From Flammeovirgaceae bacterium UBA6059 (GTDB lineage: Bacteria; Bacteroidota; Bacteroidia; Cytophagales; Cyclobacteriaceae), in contig DIYH01000045.1 of assembly GCA_002435755.1 (NCBI GenBank), positions 1-10,396 on the forward strand: DNA of 10,396 nucleotides, in the 5' to 3' direction. Positions 1 through 8,324 of this stretch are shown here, piece after piece (the stretch's first letter is position 1; each line of letters starts with the position of its first letter). Both the position numbers and the translations under genes were made by a program. The notes under the pieces were generated by a model. The model was given only the letters and a program-made list of their open reading frames with translations. It had not been told where the DNA came from and did not search any database.

Positions 1-3000
1 CTGCTCAGTATAATAGCTGCTGCATCATCATTAGTAAGAGTTATTGTTGCATCATCTGTGATGTCTACCGGCAGATTGGTACTAAGATTGGACAGGCTCA
101 CTGTCAGGTACTCATCCGGCTCAACTTTGTTGTCTGCACTACCGGTAAGGGCAATGGTTTGTATCTCTCCGGCATCTCCAATAAATGTAAGCATTTCATT
201 CGCCAGTGGAGTATAATCCATATCTGCATCTTGTGCAGTACCATCTGCTGTGGAAACTTCTACAGTGAAGCCGTCTTGAACTGCATTGTCCAGCACAACT
301 GAAATCAGGATCTCATCAGCATCTTCATTCACAATGAGGTCTTCGATGGTGAGCGAGGCTGTAGTTGTATTGATATTAGTTACACTTACCATTTGGTCGG
401 AGACATTATCATAATTGTCATGTGTAGCATCTGTATCTATACTGATCGTAACATTGACAATATTATTTTCATCAAGTGTTAGATCATCCACACCTGTCAC
501 TTCCACTATCTGTGGTACGTCCCAGTTGGTAGTAGTAAAAGTCAAACTTGAAAGGTTTGAAGTGACTTCATTTTCGTCAGACGATACAATGTTGAGGACA
601 ACATTACCTTCAGGTTCTGAATCCAATACCACCGAAAATTCGTCCGTTGTACCATCTTCGGAAACCTCACTACCTCCCATCGTTTCAGAAATAGTAAATC
701 CAGCATCATTGATAAACGCGATCGTTACATCACTAAAAGTATCATTACAAACTCCGTTGCTACTGGTCCACCTTAAAGTATATGTCTGGTCTAGTTGACC
801 AGAAAAACTACTGGTATTACTGTTAAGTGAAGTAATCATTCCATTTCCGTCCCCGGATTCTATGGTCCAGGTTCCCTCGGCATTAAATCCGCTTATTATG
901 TTACCTTCCAGACTCGTTGATGGGTTAGTGAAAGCACTTCCAATGGTCTGGTTATCTCCAGCATCTGCTATGGTAGGCTCGTCATAAAACACGACTGTCA
1001 TCTGATCAGTATCAGAGCAAGCTTCATTTTCTTCAGTCCATTCTAAGGTATAGGTTACACCAAAAGATCCGCTAAACAAAGTGGTATTTGAAGATGAATT
1101 GTCCAGGTTACCACCAGCGCCGCTAACGATATTCCAATTCCCTATACTACCTGTGCTGAAAACAGCCGCCAAATTGGTAGAGCTACCGCAAACTTCTTGA
1201 TTTGGACCTGCCTCAGGGCTAACGATCTCGCTTACCTCTATATCATCAGAAGCTGAGTTGGTACAGCCGTCAGCGTCTGTATAGGTGTAGGTGAGCGTAT
1301 GTACTCCTACGCCTGCTGATGCAGGATCAAAACTGTAGGTCATACCATTACCATCATCGGTCACGCCTGTACCACTGTAGACACCAAAGTCTCCTGTCGC
1401 TGTGCCTTGAGGTGGTGTTCCTCCTCCCAAACCGCTTTGTACACCTGCGTCAACACACAGGTCTGCCAGGGCAGTAAAGGTCAAGGTAGGTAAGGCAAAT
1501 ACTTCAGCATCATCACTTGAGCTATTTGTGCAGCCGTTAGCGTCTGTATAGGTATAGGTGATCGTATGTATTCCTACGCCAGCAGTGGCTGGATCAAAAC
1601 TGTAGGTCATACCATTACCGTCATCGGTCACACCTGCACCACTGTAGACCCCAAGGTCTCCTGTCACTGTGCCCTGGGGTGGCGTTCCTCCGCCCAGACC
1701 ACTCTGTACGCCTGCGTCGATACATAGGTCTGCTAGGGTTGTGAATACCACAACAGGTAAGGCAAATACTTCGACATCATCACTCGAGCCATTTGTACAG
1801 CCATTGGCATCTGTATAGGTGTAAGTGATCGTATGTACTCCTACGCCTGCTACTGCAGGATCAAAACTGTAGGTCATACCGTTACCGTCATCGGTCACAC
1901 CTGTACCACTGTAGACACCAAGGTCTCCGGTCGCTGTGCCCTGGGGTGGCGTTCCTCCTCCCAAACCACTCTGTACACCTGCGTCGATACATAAGTCCAC
2001 CGGGGCTGTGAACGCTACCACGGGTAAGGCAAATACTTCGACATCATCACTTGAGCTATTTGTGCAGCCGTTAGCGTCTGTATAGGTGTAGGTGATCGTA
2101 TGTACTCCTACGCCAGCAGTGACTGGATCAAAACCATACGTCATACCATTACTATTATCAGTTATGCCAGGACCCGAATAAATGCCTCCTGTTGGGGTAG
2201 CTCCTCCAAGGCTAGTCAGTGCAGTCCCATCAACACACAAGTCTGCCGGAGCTGTGAACGCTACCACGGGTAAGGCAAATACTTCGACATCATCACTCGA
2301 GTTATTCGTACAGCCGTTAGCGTCTGTATAGGTGTAGGTGAGCGTATGTACTCCTACGCCAGCAGCGGCTGGATCAAAAACATACGTCATACCATTACTG
2401 TTATCAGTCACTCCAGGACCCGAATAAATGCCTCCTGCTGGAGTAGCTCCTCCCAGACCACTCTGTACACCTGCGTCGATACATAGGTCTGCCGGGGCCG
2501 TGAACGCTACCACGGGTAAGGCGAATACTTCGACATCATCACTTGAGCTACTCGTACAGCCATTAGCCTCTGTATAGGTATAGGTGATCGTATGTACTCC
2601 TACACCAGCAGTGGCTGGATCAAAACTGTAGGTCATACCGTTACCGTCATCGGTCACACCTGTACCACTGTAGACACCAAAGTCTCCTGTCGCTGTGCCC
2701 TGGGGTGGCGTTCCTCCGCCCAGACCACTCTGTACGCCTGCGTCGATACATAGATCAGCTGGGGCTGTGAACGCTACCACAGGTAAGGAAAATACTTCAA
2801 CATCATCACTCGAGCTATTCGTACAGCCGTTAGCGTCTGTATAGGTGTAGGTGAGCGTATGTACTCCTACGCCTGCTGATGCAGGATCAAAACTGTAGGT
2901 CATACCATTACCATCATCGGTCACACCTGTACCACTGTAGACTCCAAGGTCTCCTGTCGCTGTACCTTGAGCTGGCGTTCCTCCTCCCAAACCGCTTTGT

Positions 3001-4541
3001 ACACCCCCATCAACACACAGGTCTGCCAGAGCAGTAAAGGTCAAGGTAGGTAAGGCAAATACTTCGACATCATCACTTGAGCTATTTGTGCAGCCGTTCG
3101 CGTCTGTATAGGTGTAGGTGATCGTATGTACTCCTACGCCAGCAGTAGATGGATCAAAACTGTAGGTCATACCATTACTATTATCAGTTACTCCAGGACC
3201 CGAGTAAATGCCTCCTGTTGGGGTAGCTCCTCCAAGGCCAGTCAGTGCAGTCGCATCAACACACAAGTCTGCCGGGGCTGTGAAGGTTACAGTAGGCAGG
3301 CCAAAAACTTCTATATTGTCACTGGTAGCGTCTGAACAACCTCCACCGGTCGTAAATGTATAGGTTATTGTATGTGTCCCTACTCCGGCTGCTACTGGAT
3401 CAAAACTATAGCTTGTACCATTACTGCCATCCGTGACACCAGGTCCTGAGTAAACTCCACCCGTTGGCATCCCTCCGCCAAGACCGCTCTGTACGCCTGC
3501 ATTCAAGCATAGATCCGCTGGAGCCGTGAAAGTTGCTGTGGGTAACCCAAATACTTCTATATCATCATTCGAGCTATTCGTGCAGCCATTGGCATCTGTA
3601 TAGGTATAGGTCAACGTGTGTACACCTACACCTGCTGATGCAGGATCAAAACTGTAGGTCATACCATTACCATCATCGGTCACGCCTGTACCACTGTAAA
3701 CCCCAAGGTCTCCTGTCGCTGTGCCTTGAGGTGGTGTTCCCCCACCCAGGCCACTTTGTACGCCTGCGTCTACACATAGATCAGTCGGGGCTGTGAACGC
3801 TACCACGGGTAATACGAATACTTGTACATTATCACTTACAGAACCTCCGTTAGTATAGCTGATCGTGTGGGTGCCAACACCTGCCGTGACTGGATCAAAA
3901 CTATACGTCATACCATTGCCTTCATCTGTTACACCGGGCCCGGAATAAACACCTCCTGTTGGGGTACCTCCTCCAAGACCGCTCTGTACGCCTGCATCAA
4001 GACATAGATCAGCTGGTGCCGCGAACGTCAATGCAATTAGTGACATGTTATTATCAGTTAAAGTCCCCTTTGACAACCGATTTGAGTTGTTATCTTGGTA
4101 GACGACTGTTCTCCGCGTATCCAGTTCTTGCCATTGAAAGTTTGCAGTTCCTGACTGATCAGGTAATGTAAAGCTTATGTTGGCGACATCTGTCCATGAA
4201 CCTCCGGTCGCCAAAGCTGTGCCTCCTGCATCTGCTCCTGTATACTCTATATTGAGTGATACCGTATTGGAGGCAGGTGATGTCAACGTCATGGCTTGAT
4301 AGTTCCCTCCGCTAAAGTTATGAACAGTGCCCAATACGGGTGTATTGATCTCCGTGCCCGAGTAAGTAAAAACCAGATTGGCTGATCCCAAATTTTCTGC
4401 CCCTGTAAGCGACATTTGGACCTTAACGACTAAGTTGGACCCATCATTAGAAATGCGCTCTAATCTCAGATTGTAGTTCTGAGCAACCCCTGCCAAGGGC
4501 AAAATGAATATTACTGCTAAAAAGAATATTGAAATTCGCAT
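1..4541 (-). CDS. Giant secreted multi-domain repeat protein (adhesin-like), C-terminus beyond window
   Basis: The frame is open from an ATG at 4541 to the left edge, giving 1513 complete codons with no stop and no end in view. Residues 1-21 form a signal peptide (MRISIFFLAVIFILPLAGVAQ). Residues 22-172 are a beta-rich domain resembling the cohesin/CBM-like domains of Bacteroidota surface proteins. Residues 173-1103 are 11 tandem Ig-like repeats of 76, 82 or 89 aa, each with the core GxYSGxGVTDxxNGMTYxFDP. Residues 1104-1186 and 1187-1275 are two further Ig-like domains with G.W.I.SG.G and YTLxWT motifs. Residues about 1280-1390 carry a domain ending in TFTTTNWDVPQIVEVTGVDD, and about 1393-1507 a Calx-beta domain (EDLIVNED, then EPDEYLTVSLSN). 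I infer a cell-surface adhesin or matrix protein. A type IX sorting domain or a gliding-associated C-terminal domain would lie beyond the window, so anchoring is unknown. No enzymatic motif is seen. Confidence 0.93.
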   Translation of the reverse strand, partial: MRISIFFLAVIFILPLAGVAQNYNLRLERISNDGSNLVVKVQMSLTGAENLGSANLVFTYSGTEINTPVLGTVHNFSGGNYQAMTLTSPASNTVSLNIEYTGADAGGTALATGGSWTDVANISFTLPDQSGTANFQWQELDTRRTVVYQDNNSNRLSKGTLTDNNMSLIALTFAAPADLCLDAGVQSGLGGGTPTGGVYSGPGVTDEGNGMTYSFDPVTAGVGTHTISYTNGGSVSDNVQVFVLPVVAFTAPTDLCVDAGVQSGLGGGTPPQGTATGDLGVYSGTGVTDDGNGMTYSFDPASAGVGVHTLTYTYTDANGCTNSSNDDIEVFGLPTATFTAPADLCLNAGVQSGLGGGMPTGGVYSGPGVTDGSNGTSYSFDPVAAGVGTHTITYTFTTGGGCSDATSDNIEVFGLPTVTFTAPADLCVDATALTGLGGATPTGGIYSGPGVTDNSNGMTYSFDPSTAGVGVHTITYTYTDANGCTNSSSDDVEVFALPTLTFTALADLCVDGGVQSGLGGGTPAQGTATGDLGVYSGTGVTDDGNGMTYSFDPASAGVGVHTLTYTYTDANGCTNSSSDDVEVFSLPVVAFTAPADLCIDAGVQSGLGGGTPPQGTATGDFGVYSGTGVTDDGNGMTYSFDPATAGVGVHTITYTYTEANGCTSSSSDDVEVFALPVVAFTAPADLCIDAGVQSGLGGATPAGGIYSGPGVTDNSNGMTYVFDPAAAGVGVHTLTYTYTDANGCTNNSSDDVEVFALPVVAFTAPADLCVDGTALTSLGGATPTGGIYSGPGITDNSNGMTYGFDPVTAGVGVHTITYTYTDANGCTNSSSDDVEVFALPVVAFTAPVDLCIDAGVQSGLGGGTPPQGTATGDLGVYSGTGVTDDGNGMTYSFDPAVAGVGVHTITYTYTDANGCTNGSSDDVEVFALPVVVFTTLADLCIDAGVQSGLGGGTPPQGTVTGDLGVYSGAGVTDDGNGMTYSFDPATAGVGIHTITYTYTDANGCTNSSSDDAEVFALPTLTFTALADLCVDAGVQSGLGGGTPPQGTATGDFGVYSGTGVTDDGNGMTYSFDPASAGVGVHTLTYTYTDADGCTNSASDDIEVSEIVSPEAGPNQEVCGSSTNLAAVFSTGSIGNWNIVSGAGGNLDNSSSNTTLFSGSFGVTYTLEWTEENEACSDTDQMTVVFYDEPTIADAGDNQTIGSAFTNPSTSLEGNIISGFNAEGTWTIESGDGNGMITSLNSNTSSFSGQLDQTYTLRWTSSNGVCNDTFSDVTIAFINDAGFTISETMGGSEVSEDGTTDEFSVVLDSEPEGNVVLNIVSSDENEVTSNLSSLTFTTTNWDVPQIVEVTGVDDLTLDENNIVNVTISIDTDATHDNYDNVSDQMVSVTNINTTTASLTIEDLIVNEDADEILISVVLDNAVQDGFTVEVSTADGTAQDADMDYTPLANEMLTFIGDAGEIQTIALTGSADNKVEPDEYLTVSLSNLSTNLPVDITDDATITLTNDDAAAIILS
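1233..4025 (-). repeat. Tandem array of 11 Ig-like-domain repeats in two length classes
   Basis: Repeat units begin at TTC/TTT codons (FTAPADLC or close) whose first bases lie at 4025, 3797, 3530, 3284, 3038, 2771, 2504, 2258, 2012, 1745 and 1478. Unit lengths in reading order are 228, 267, 246, 246, 267, 267, 246, 246, 267 and 267 bp, with the last unit grading into the next domain near 1233. The 267-bp class carries a 7-residue insertion (PPQGTATGDLG region) before VYSG; the 246-bp class reads TPTGG(V/I)YSG instead. All units except the first have two cysteines, in DLC and in (N/D/G)GC. Similarity is very high at the DNA level too. Some units are mosaics: unit 7 has the AGVQSGLGG head typical of long units with the short-class tail. 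Confidence 0.95.
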
Positions 4542-4809
4542 GGTGGCTAATTCATTCTGGTTGAACTTGTACTACTTAGATATATGCAAAATGACCATTG
4601 CCAGGACCTTTTGAAATTTTGTTATGGGGACAAAAGGGGGACAGGTTTTGATTACTTTTGACTGAAATTTATTGGTCAAGACCCAACCGTTATCTGATAT
4701 TAAGGAAGCCAGAGGGAGGTTTTTTTCTTTGAGTGAATCTCCAATAACTATTTTTGCAGGTGTACGGAGTATCAAACTGCATAGCCAGCTCATCATACAA
4801 TCCATCATA
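4542..4809. other. Intergenic leader between protein B and the giant repeat protein
   Basis: This 268-bp gap separates the stop of protein B from the start of the giant gene. It contains the 11-bp-period motif pair at 4626-4643. I see no convincing hairpin followed by a T-run that would terminate transcription, and no clean match to the Bacteroidota TAnnTTTG -7 element. A 96-codon minus-strand frame (4572-4862) crosses it and overlaps the end of protein B, but it shows no recognisable domain. Whether the giant gene has its own promoter or is read through from protein B cannot be decided here; the length and the motif pair favour its own promoter. Confidence 0.5.
4626..4643 (-). promoter_or_regulatory. 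Direct repeat TGTCCCC x2 at 11-bp period, upstream of giant gene
   Basis: On the minus strand TGTCCCC occurs at 4643-4637 and again at 4632-4626, starts exactly 11 bp apart. The pair sits 85-102 nt upstream of the giant gene's ATG. Phasing of one helical turn puts both copies on one face of the DNA, as expected for a tandem protein-binding site. Similar 11-bp-period motifs precede proteins A and B. The operator role is inferred; no binding factor is identified. Confidence 0.4.
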
Positions 4810-5016
4810 CTAGTTTGTTGGTACCTGGCTTGACTTACCAGAATTAGGTTGTTGATAGTCATTGCGGTCTATAGCATTGACCTGACCGTCAAGGTTAAAG
4901 TCAGCGGTGGATGAAGCATAGTTGAATGCTCCTCCATTTTGTGATCGCCAGTTGGTTAGGTCAGCGGAGTTCACCTGACCATCACTGTTCTGGTCTCCAG
5001 CCACCATGGCAAAGAC
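4810..5016 (-). repeat. Dockerin-like tail, copy in protein B (near-identical to 8689-8895)
   Basis: The last 68 codons encode VFAMVAGDQNSDGQVN through SGKSSQVPTN and match the tail of protein A at nearly every residue. At the DNA level 4873-4923 is identical over 51 bp to 8752-8802, and 4930-4956 is identical over 27 bp to 8809-8835. Conservation at synonymous positions points to recent duplication or gene conversion, not only to selection on the protein. Confidence 0.9.
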
Positions 5017-6486
5017 ACTTCCCACTTGAATAGCACCATCAGCACCACCACTGTAGCTATTAGCCTGGGTGGTAGTAAAGTCGAAACTGTATTTTCCTGA
5101 GACCGGAGCTACTGCATTGGCTGACATAACCGATAGATGATTGCGATGGTGGATCACTATATAATAGCTGTTACCGTCAACCTGGCCCATAGTAAAGGTA
5201 TTACCATCAACATCGGTAATAGCACCATCCGAGTGGAGTAAACCCGCCCGATTGGTACCAGTTTTGGTGCTTGCCAAAACGCCAGTTCTAAGCTCTATTT
5301 CTACCCAGTCCACAGCCGTACTTGGAATACCGGCTGAAGTCTCATTTAGAATTCCTCCGTACACCGACACAGGGTTATTGGGTAGATCATTATTGATGAA
5401 GGTGGTCATTGTTGTTCCTGCTAAGGGCCCTTCCAAATAGACCTTAAGATCCAAACTAGCCGGACTTACCGTCGAGGTGAAGTTGATCACATAACTGCCT
5501 TCATCCTCATCATCATTGGCGATAGTAACATTTCCTATCGTTTGACTCGTGCCTGATGGCTCAAATCGCACTGTAAATGTTGCTGAACCTGATGCCGGTA
5601 TTGGGTCGACACTTATAGCAGAGGATATGCTGAACCCGGTTCCGGTAGGAATAACTGAGAAGATGTCCAAGGCCCCATCTCCTGTATTCTCTATTGTGAA
5701 CTCAACTTCTTTGTTGTCCCCAATCTGCACATTACCAAAAGGATAAGTATCATTGTTCAAAACATCGGTCATGGACTGTCTGACATTGATCTCAGGAGCA
5801 GTAGACGCAGTTGCATTAACTGTAAATGAGCCTGTACATGCATCAAATGGCGTTGTGTTTGATGACTCCCAGTTATCCTTATTGTTGATTGCAGAGAGCA
5901 GTTCCACTTTGGTACCTGATGTCAGCGTACAGTTGTAACGTGCATTGTCGATCTCTGAAACTCCTGGAAACAGGCTCAACGCAGTGGCTCCATTGGTAAG
6001 TCCTGTAGGCAGTGCTGAAGACGTAGTATTGCCCTCAACTGAGCCTGTGTTCCAACCTGTAGCGGCATCATAATCCAGGGCATTGTAATCGCCATTGATT
6101 GCAGCTATAAAAGTCGGTGACGCTATCGAACCTTGATAGCAAATGATTTGATCCCCGGCGAAAGGTGTAAGCTTAACCCCTGAAACAGAGCCAATGCTCG
6201 GTGAGAAGGTAGTCCCTGATACATTGACTATTGTCCCCGATGGTATGACCGATCCGGTAGTTACTGAAAGGGTCTCTTCACTATTGCTATAAAAAGCACT
6301 ACCTGTCCAGCCGGTCGTTGTGAAGTTCAGTGTTTCTCCTACAGGTATATCTTCCAGTACAACAAAGGCCCACCTATCGTCTCCGTCTGTATTGTAAACT
6401 ACAAAGGCTATATCACCCACGCCCAGTTGAGCATTAATTTTCCCTAATGCAAATAGGTATACTGAAAAGAATATCAAGAGTCTCAT
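4810..6486 (-). CDS. Secreted protein B: beta domain, ASH/HYDIN-like domain, HRNHL module and dockerin-like tail
   Basis: I choose the ATG at 6486 (558 aa) over a TTG three codons upstream, because it gives a clean signal peptide, MRLLIFFSVYLFALGKINAQ. Residues about 20-222 are a beta-rich domain (GDIAFVVYNTDGDDRWAFV at its start, ALPTGLTNG near its end) of a pattern common in bacterial extracellular proteins, without a known activity. Residues about 228-340 look like an ASH/HYDIN-type 'choice-of-anchor D' domain (PEINVRQS, FGNVQIGD, VEFTIENTGDGAL, FTVRFEPSG). Residues about 345-490 are a Bacteroidota module with VDWVEIELR and HRNHLSVMSA. The tail has two calcium-loop-like motifs, DQNSDGQVNSAD and DFNLDGQVNAID, spaced as in type I dockerins, and ends SGKSSQVPTN. 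Its C-terminal module is paralogous to that of protein A. It follows the damaged TPR regulator. An exported structural or binding role is inferred. Confidence 0.9.
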   Translation of the reverse strand: MRLLIFFSVYLFALGKINAQLGVGDIAFVVYNTDGDDRWAFVVLEDIPVGETLNFTTTGWTGSAFYSNSEETLSVTTGSVIPSGTIVNVSGTTFSPSIGSVSGVKLTPFAGDQIICYQGSIASPTFIAAINGDYNALDYDAATGWNTGSVEGNTTSSALPTGLTNGATALSLFPGVSEIDNARYNCTLTSGTKVELLSAINNKDNWESSNTTPFDACTGSFTVNATASTAPEINVRQSMTDVLNNDTYPFGNVQIGDNKEVEFTIENTGDGALDIFSVIPTGTGFSISSAISVDPIPASGSATFTVRFEPSGTSQTIGNVTIANDDEDEGSYVINFTSTVSPASLDLKVYLEGPLAGTTMTTFINNDLPNNPVSVYGGILNETSAGIPSTAVDWVEIELRTGVLASTKTGTNRAGLLHSDGAITDVDGNTFTMGQVDGNSYYIVIHHRNHLSVMSANAVAPVSGKYSFDFTTTQANSYSGGADGAIQVGSVFAMVAGDQNSDGQVNSADLTNWRSQNGGAFNYASSTADFNLDGQVNAIDRNDYQQPNSGKSSQVPTN

Positions 6487-6517
6487 CACCTTCAAAATGT
6501 GATGGTGAAGGTGATGA
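6483..6517 (-). promoter_or_regulatory. 12-bp perfect inverted repeat (hairpin) covering the start codon of protein B
   Basis: On the minus strand TCATCACCTTCA (6517-6506) and TGAAGGTGATGA (6494-6483) are perfect reverse complements separated by an 11-nt loop. The chosen start codon of protein B (6486-6484) lies inside the 3' arm, and the alternative TTG lies at the stem-loop border. In mRNA this would bury the start codon. A dyad operator in the DNA is the alternative reading. There is no T-run after the stem, so a classical terminator is unlikely. Confidence 0.5.
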
Positions 6518-6556
6518 TTATGATCAATACATCAGGGTGATATAAGGATCGATCTC

Positions 6557-6576
6557 GGGGTATAACTGGGGTATAA
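6557..6576 (-). promoter_or_regulatory. Direct repeat TTATACCCC x2 at 11-bp period, upstream of protein B
   Basis: On the minus strand TTATACCCC occurs at 6576-6568 and 6565-6557, identical over 9 bp and exactly 11 bp apart. The pair starts 4 bp after the stop of the upstream regulator and ends 71 nt before the ATG of protein B. It is the strongest of the three such pairs in the window. A role as regulator-binding site is inferred from position and helical phasing. Confidence 0.45.
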
Positions 6577-7845
6577 AGCTCAAAACCTCATGAGATAAGC
6601 GCGCAATTCATCTGACGAGGAAAATCCCAGCTTTCGGAATAGACGCTGAATCGACTTTTTTACACTATCATACTCTACATTGAGTACATATGATATGTCT
6701 TTGTGGGCGAGGTTGATCTTCATAAGTATGCAAAGGTCGATCTCATTTTTTGTCAAGCCGCTGTGTGTAGAAACAAGATTTCTGATATAGTCTGTATGTA
6801 CTGCATCAAACTTTAAACGAAAGTCTTCCCAGGAGAGCCCACCATCTTTTCTTCTATCTATACCTTCGGATAAATTCTTTAGACCGTACTCAATCAACCA
6901 TTTTTGTTCTTTTGTTTTCAAATTCTCCAGTTCAGAACGGAAATCAGCAATCACCTGGTTTTTCTGCTTTAGCTGATCCGCATAACTATTTAGTTCTATA
7001 TCTCTCATAGCCAGTTGTTGCGAGAGTTTCTCTTCATGGAGCTGACTTATTCTGGCTTTGTCAATAGCCATTTCTTTTTCCAGCCTTTGGCGAGCAATCC
7101 TCTGGCGTGCTGCAAAAACCAAAATGACTATGATCACAATCAAAGCTATTGTGGCATATGTCAATATCTCCTGTCTGATTTTGAGCAACTCGCCCTCTTT
7201 GTTCATGACTTCCAAAGCCCTTTCCTGTTTATCAAACTCAAATTGAGCGGTCAGCTCAGCTATCTTCGTTTCATTGATTGTCGCTTGAAGTGAATCCTTT
7301 AGCGCCGAATACTTCTTTTGAAACTCCAGTGCCATATCGTAGCGATTTTGTACTTCATAAGCCGTACTCATAAACCCATAAATGTCTTTGAGTAATCTCG
7401 CATTTTCGGAACCCTCAAGCAGATCCATAGCCTCTTGACCAAAGCTGATAGCTGACACCCTCTGACCAAGCTCACTCTCCAGCCTTCCTTTGTTGAGTAA
7501 TACCCTGGCGATCCCGGGCTTATCTCCGATCTCCTCACGCAACTCAATGGCCTGCTCATAGTATTGGTACGATGCTTCTTTATTTTTCATGGAAGCGTGA
7601 GCGAAACCAATGTTTTGAAAACATTGCGCTGCATTTTGTTTATCCCCCAAAGATTGAAACAAAGACAGTGCTCTTTGATTATAGTCTATAGATAAACCAA
7701 CATTTTGTCTGGAAAACTCCAGGACGCCAAGGTTTACCCATAGCTGTGCCTGACGAAAGTCCAACCCTTCCTCTTCACAGATTTGAATAGCCTCCTTGAG
7801 ATATTTCTCTGATTCATCCAACTCTCCTATTCGTTGTTTGATGAG

Positions 7846-7848
7846 TCA
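7846..7848 (-). other. In-frame TGA nonsense codon inside TPR region
   Basis: The TGA at about residue 166 has uninterrupted, clearly homologous TPR coding sequence on both sides in the same frame (VEVTNLLNI before, LIKQRIGELDES after). The same regulator frame ends in TGA at 6582-6580, so TGA most likely serves as a normal stop in this genome, which argues against recoding. Confidence 0.8.
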
Positions 7849-8316
7849 GATGTTGAGTAGATTGGTTACTTCTACATCAAACAAACCAAGTTTTCCAGCA
7901 TAGCTGGCCCCTTCAAAATGATTTTCAATGGCTTCAGCATAAGCAGAACGCCTCAATAGTTGAGAACCGAGTGTGGTATACGCATAGGCAAGTCCTTCAT
8001 CAAACTGGCTCGCTTCAGAAAGTTCAATCGCCCTATCCAGTAATTCACGTGACTTCACAAGCCTGGATTGATAGTTAGCGACAGCCGCCTGCACCAGAAT
8101 GGCCCTTATCCGACCTTCGATGAAGTCAGACTGCACTGAAGCACTTAAGGCCTCTTCTAAAAGGCTGTCTGATCGTGATATGTCAATGGTCATGATGAGG
8201 CTGGCCAGCCTTACCTGAGATAAGATCAGGCTGTCTCCCGTTTGAGTTTGAATCTGCTTGTTCAAGCTATCAATTTGTCGCTGGGAGTGCTGCGCTAAAA
8301 CGACGTGAGTAGCAAT

Positions 8317-8324
8317 AAAAAAAA
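8317..8324 (-). other. T8 homopolymer at the frameshift point in the signal peptide
   Basis: Eight consecutive T on the coding strand follow MKTAFL. The ATG frame runs into TAG nine codons after the tract begins, while the frame of the rest of the gene resumes right after the tract. A +1 or -2 change in tract length restores one continuous signal peptide. Such tracts are prone to replication slippage, transcriptional slippage and base-calling error. Confidence 0.75.

Noticed and set aside
415..798. 127-codon plus-strand frame opposite the giant gene
   Set aside because: It lies wholly inside the antisense of a well-supported coding frame with Calx-beta-type domains; its Ser/Thr/Val-rich translation is what the reverse of such repeats gives.
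1233..4025. CRISPR-like or satellite repeat
   Set aside because: Units of 228-267 bp without spacers are in frame and encode Ig-like domains, so the periodicity is explained by protein repeats.
3126..4171. Several plus-strand frames of 60-90 codons opposite the repeat array
   Set aside because: They recur only because the underlying repeat recurs, and their translations have no domain features.
4572..4862. 96-codon minus-strand frame filling the gap before the giant gene
   Set aside because: It overlaps the last 53 bp of protein B in another frame, has no recognisable domain or signal peptide, and covers the 11-bp-period motif pair. It is more likely a chance open frame, although a real small gene cannot be fully excluded.
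6483..6517. Rho-independent terminator for the TPR regulator
   Set aside because: The stem is perfect, but no T-run follows it and it overlaps the start codon of the next gene.
7015..7293. Plus-strand frames of 62-92 codons opposite the TPR regulator
   Set aside because: They are antisense shadows of the membrane segment and coiled coil of the regulator.
7846..7848. TGA recoding (selenocysteine or alternative genetic code)
   Set aside because: The same frame ends normally in TGA at 6582-6580, no structured element is evident after the internal TGA, and the family has glycine at this position.
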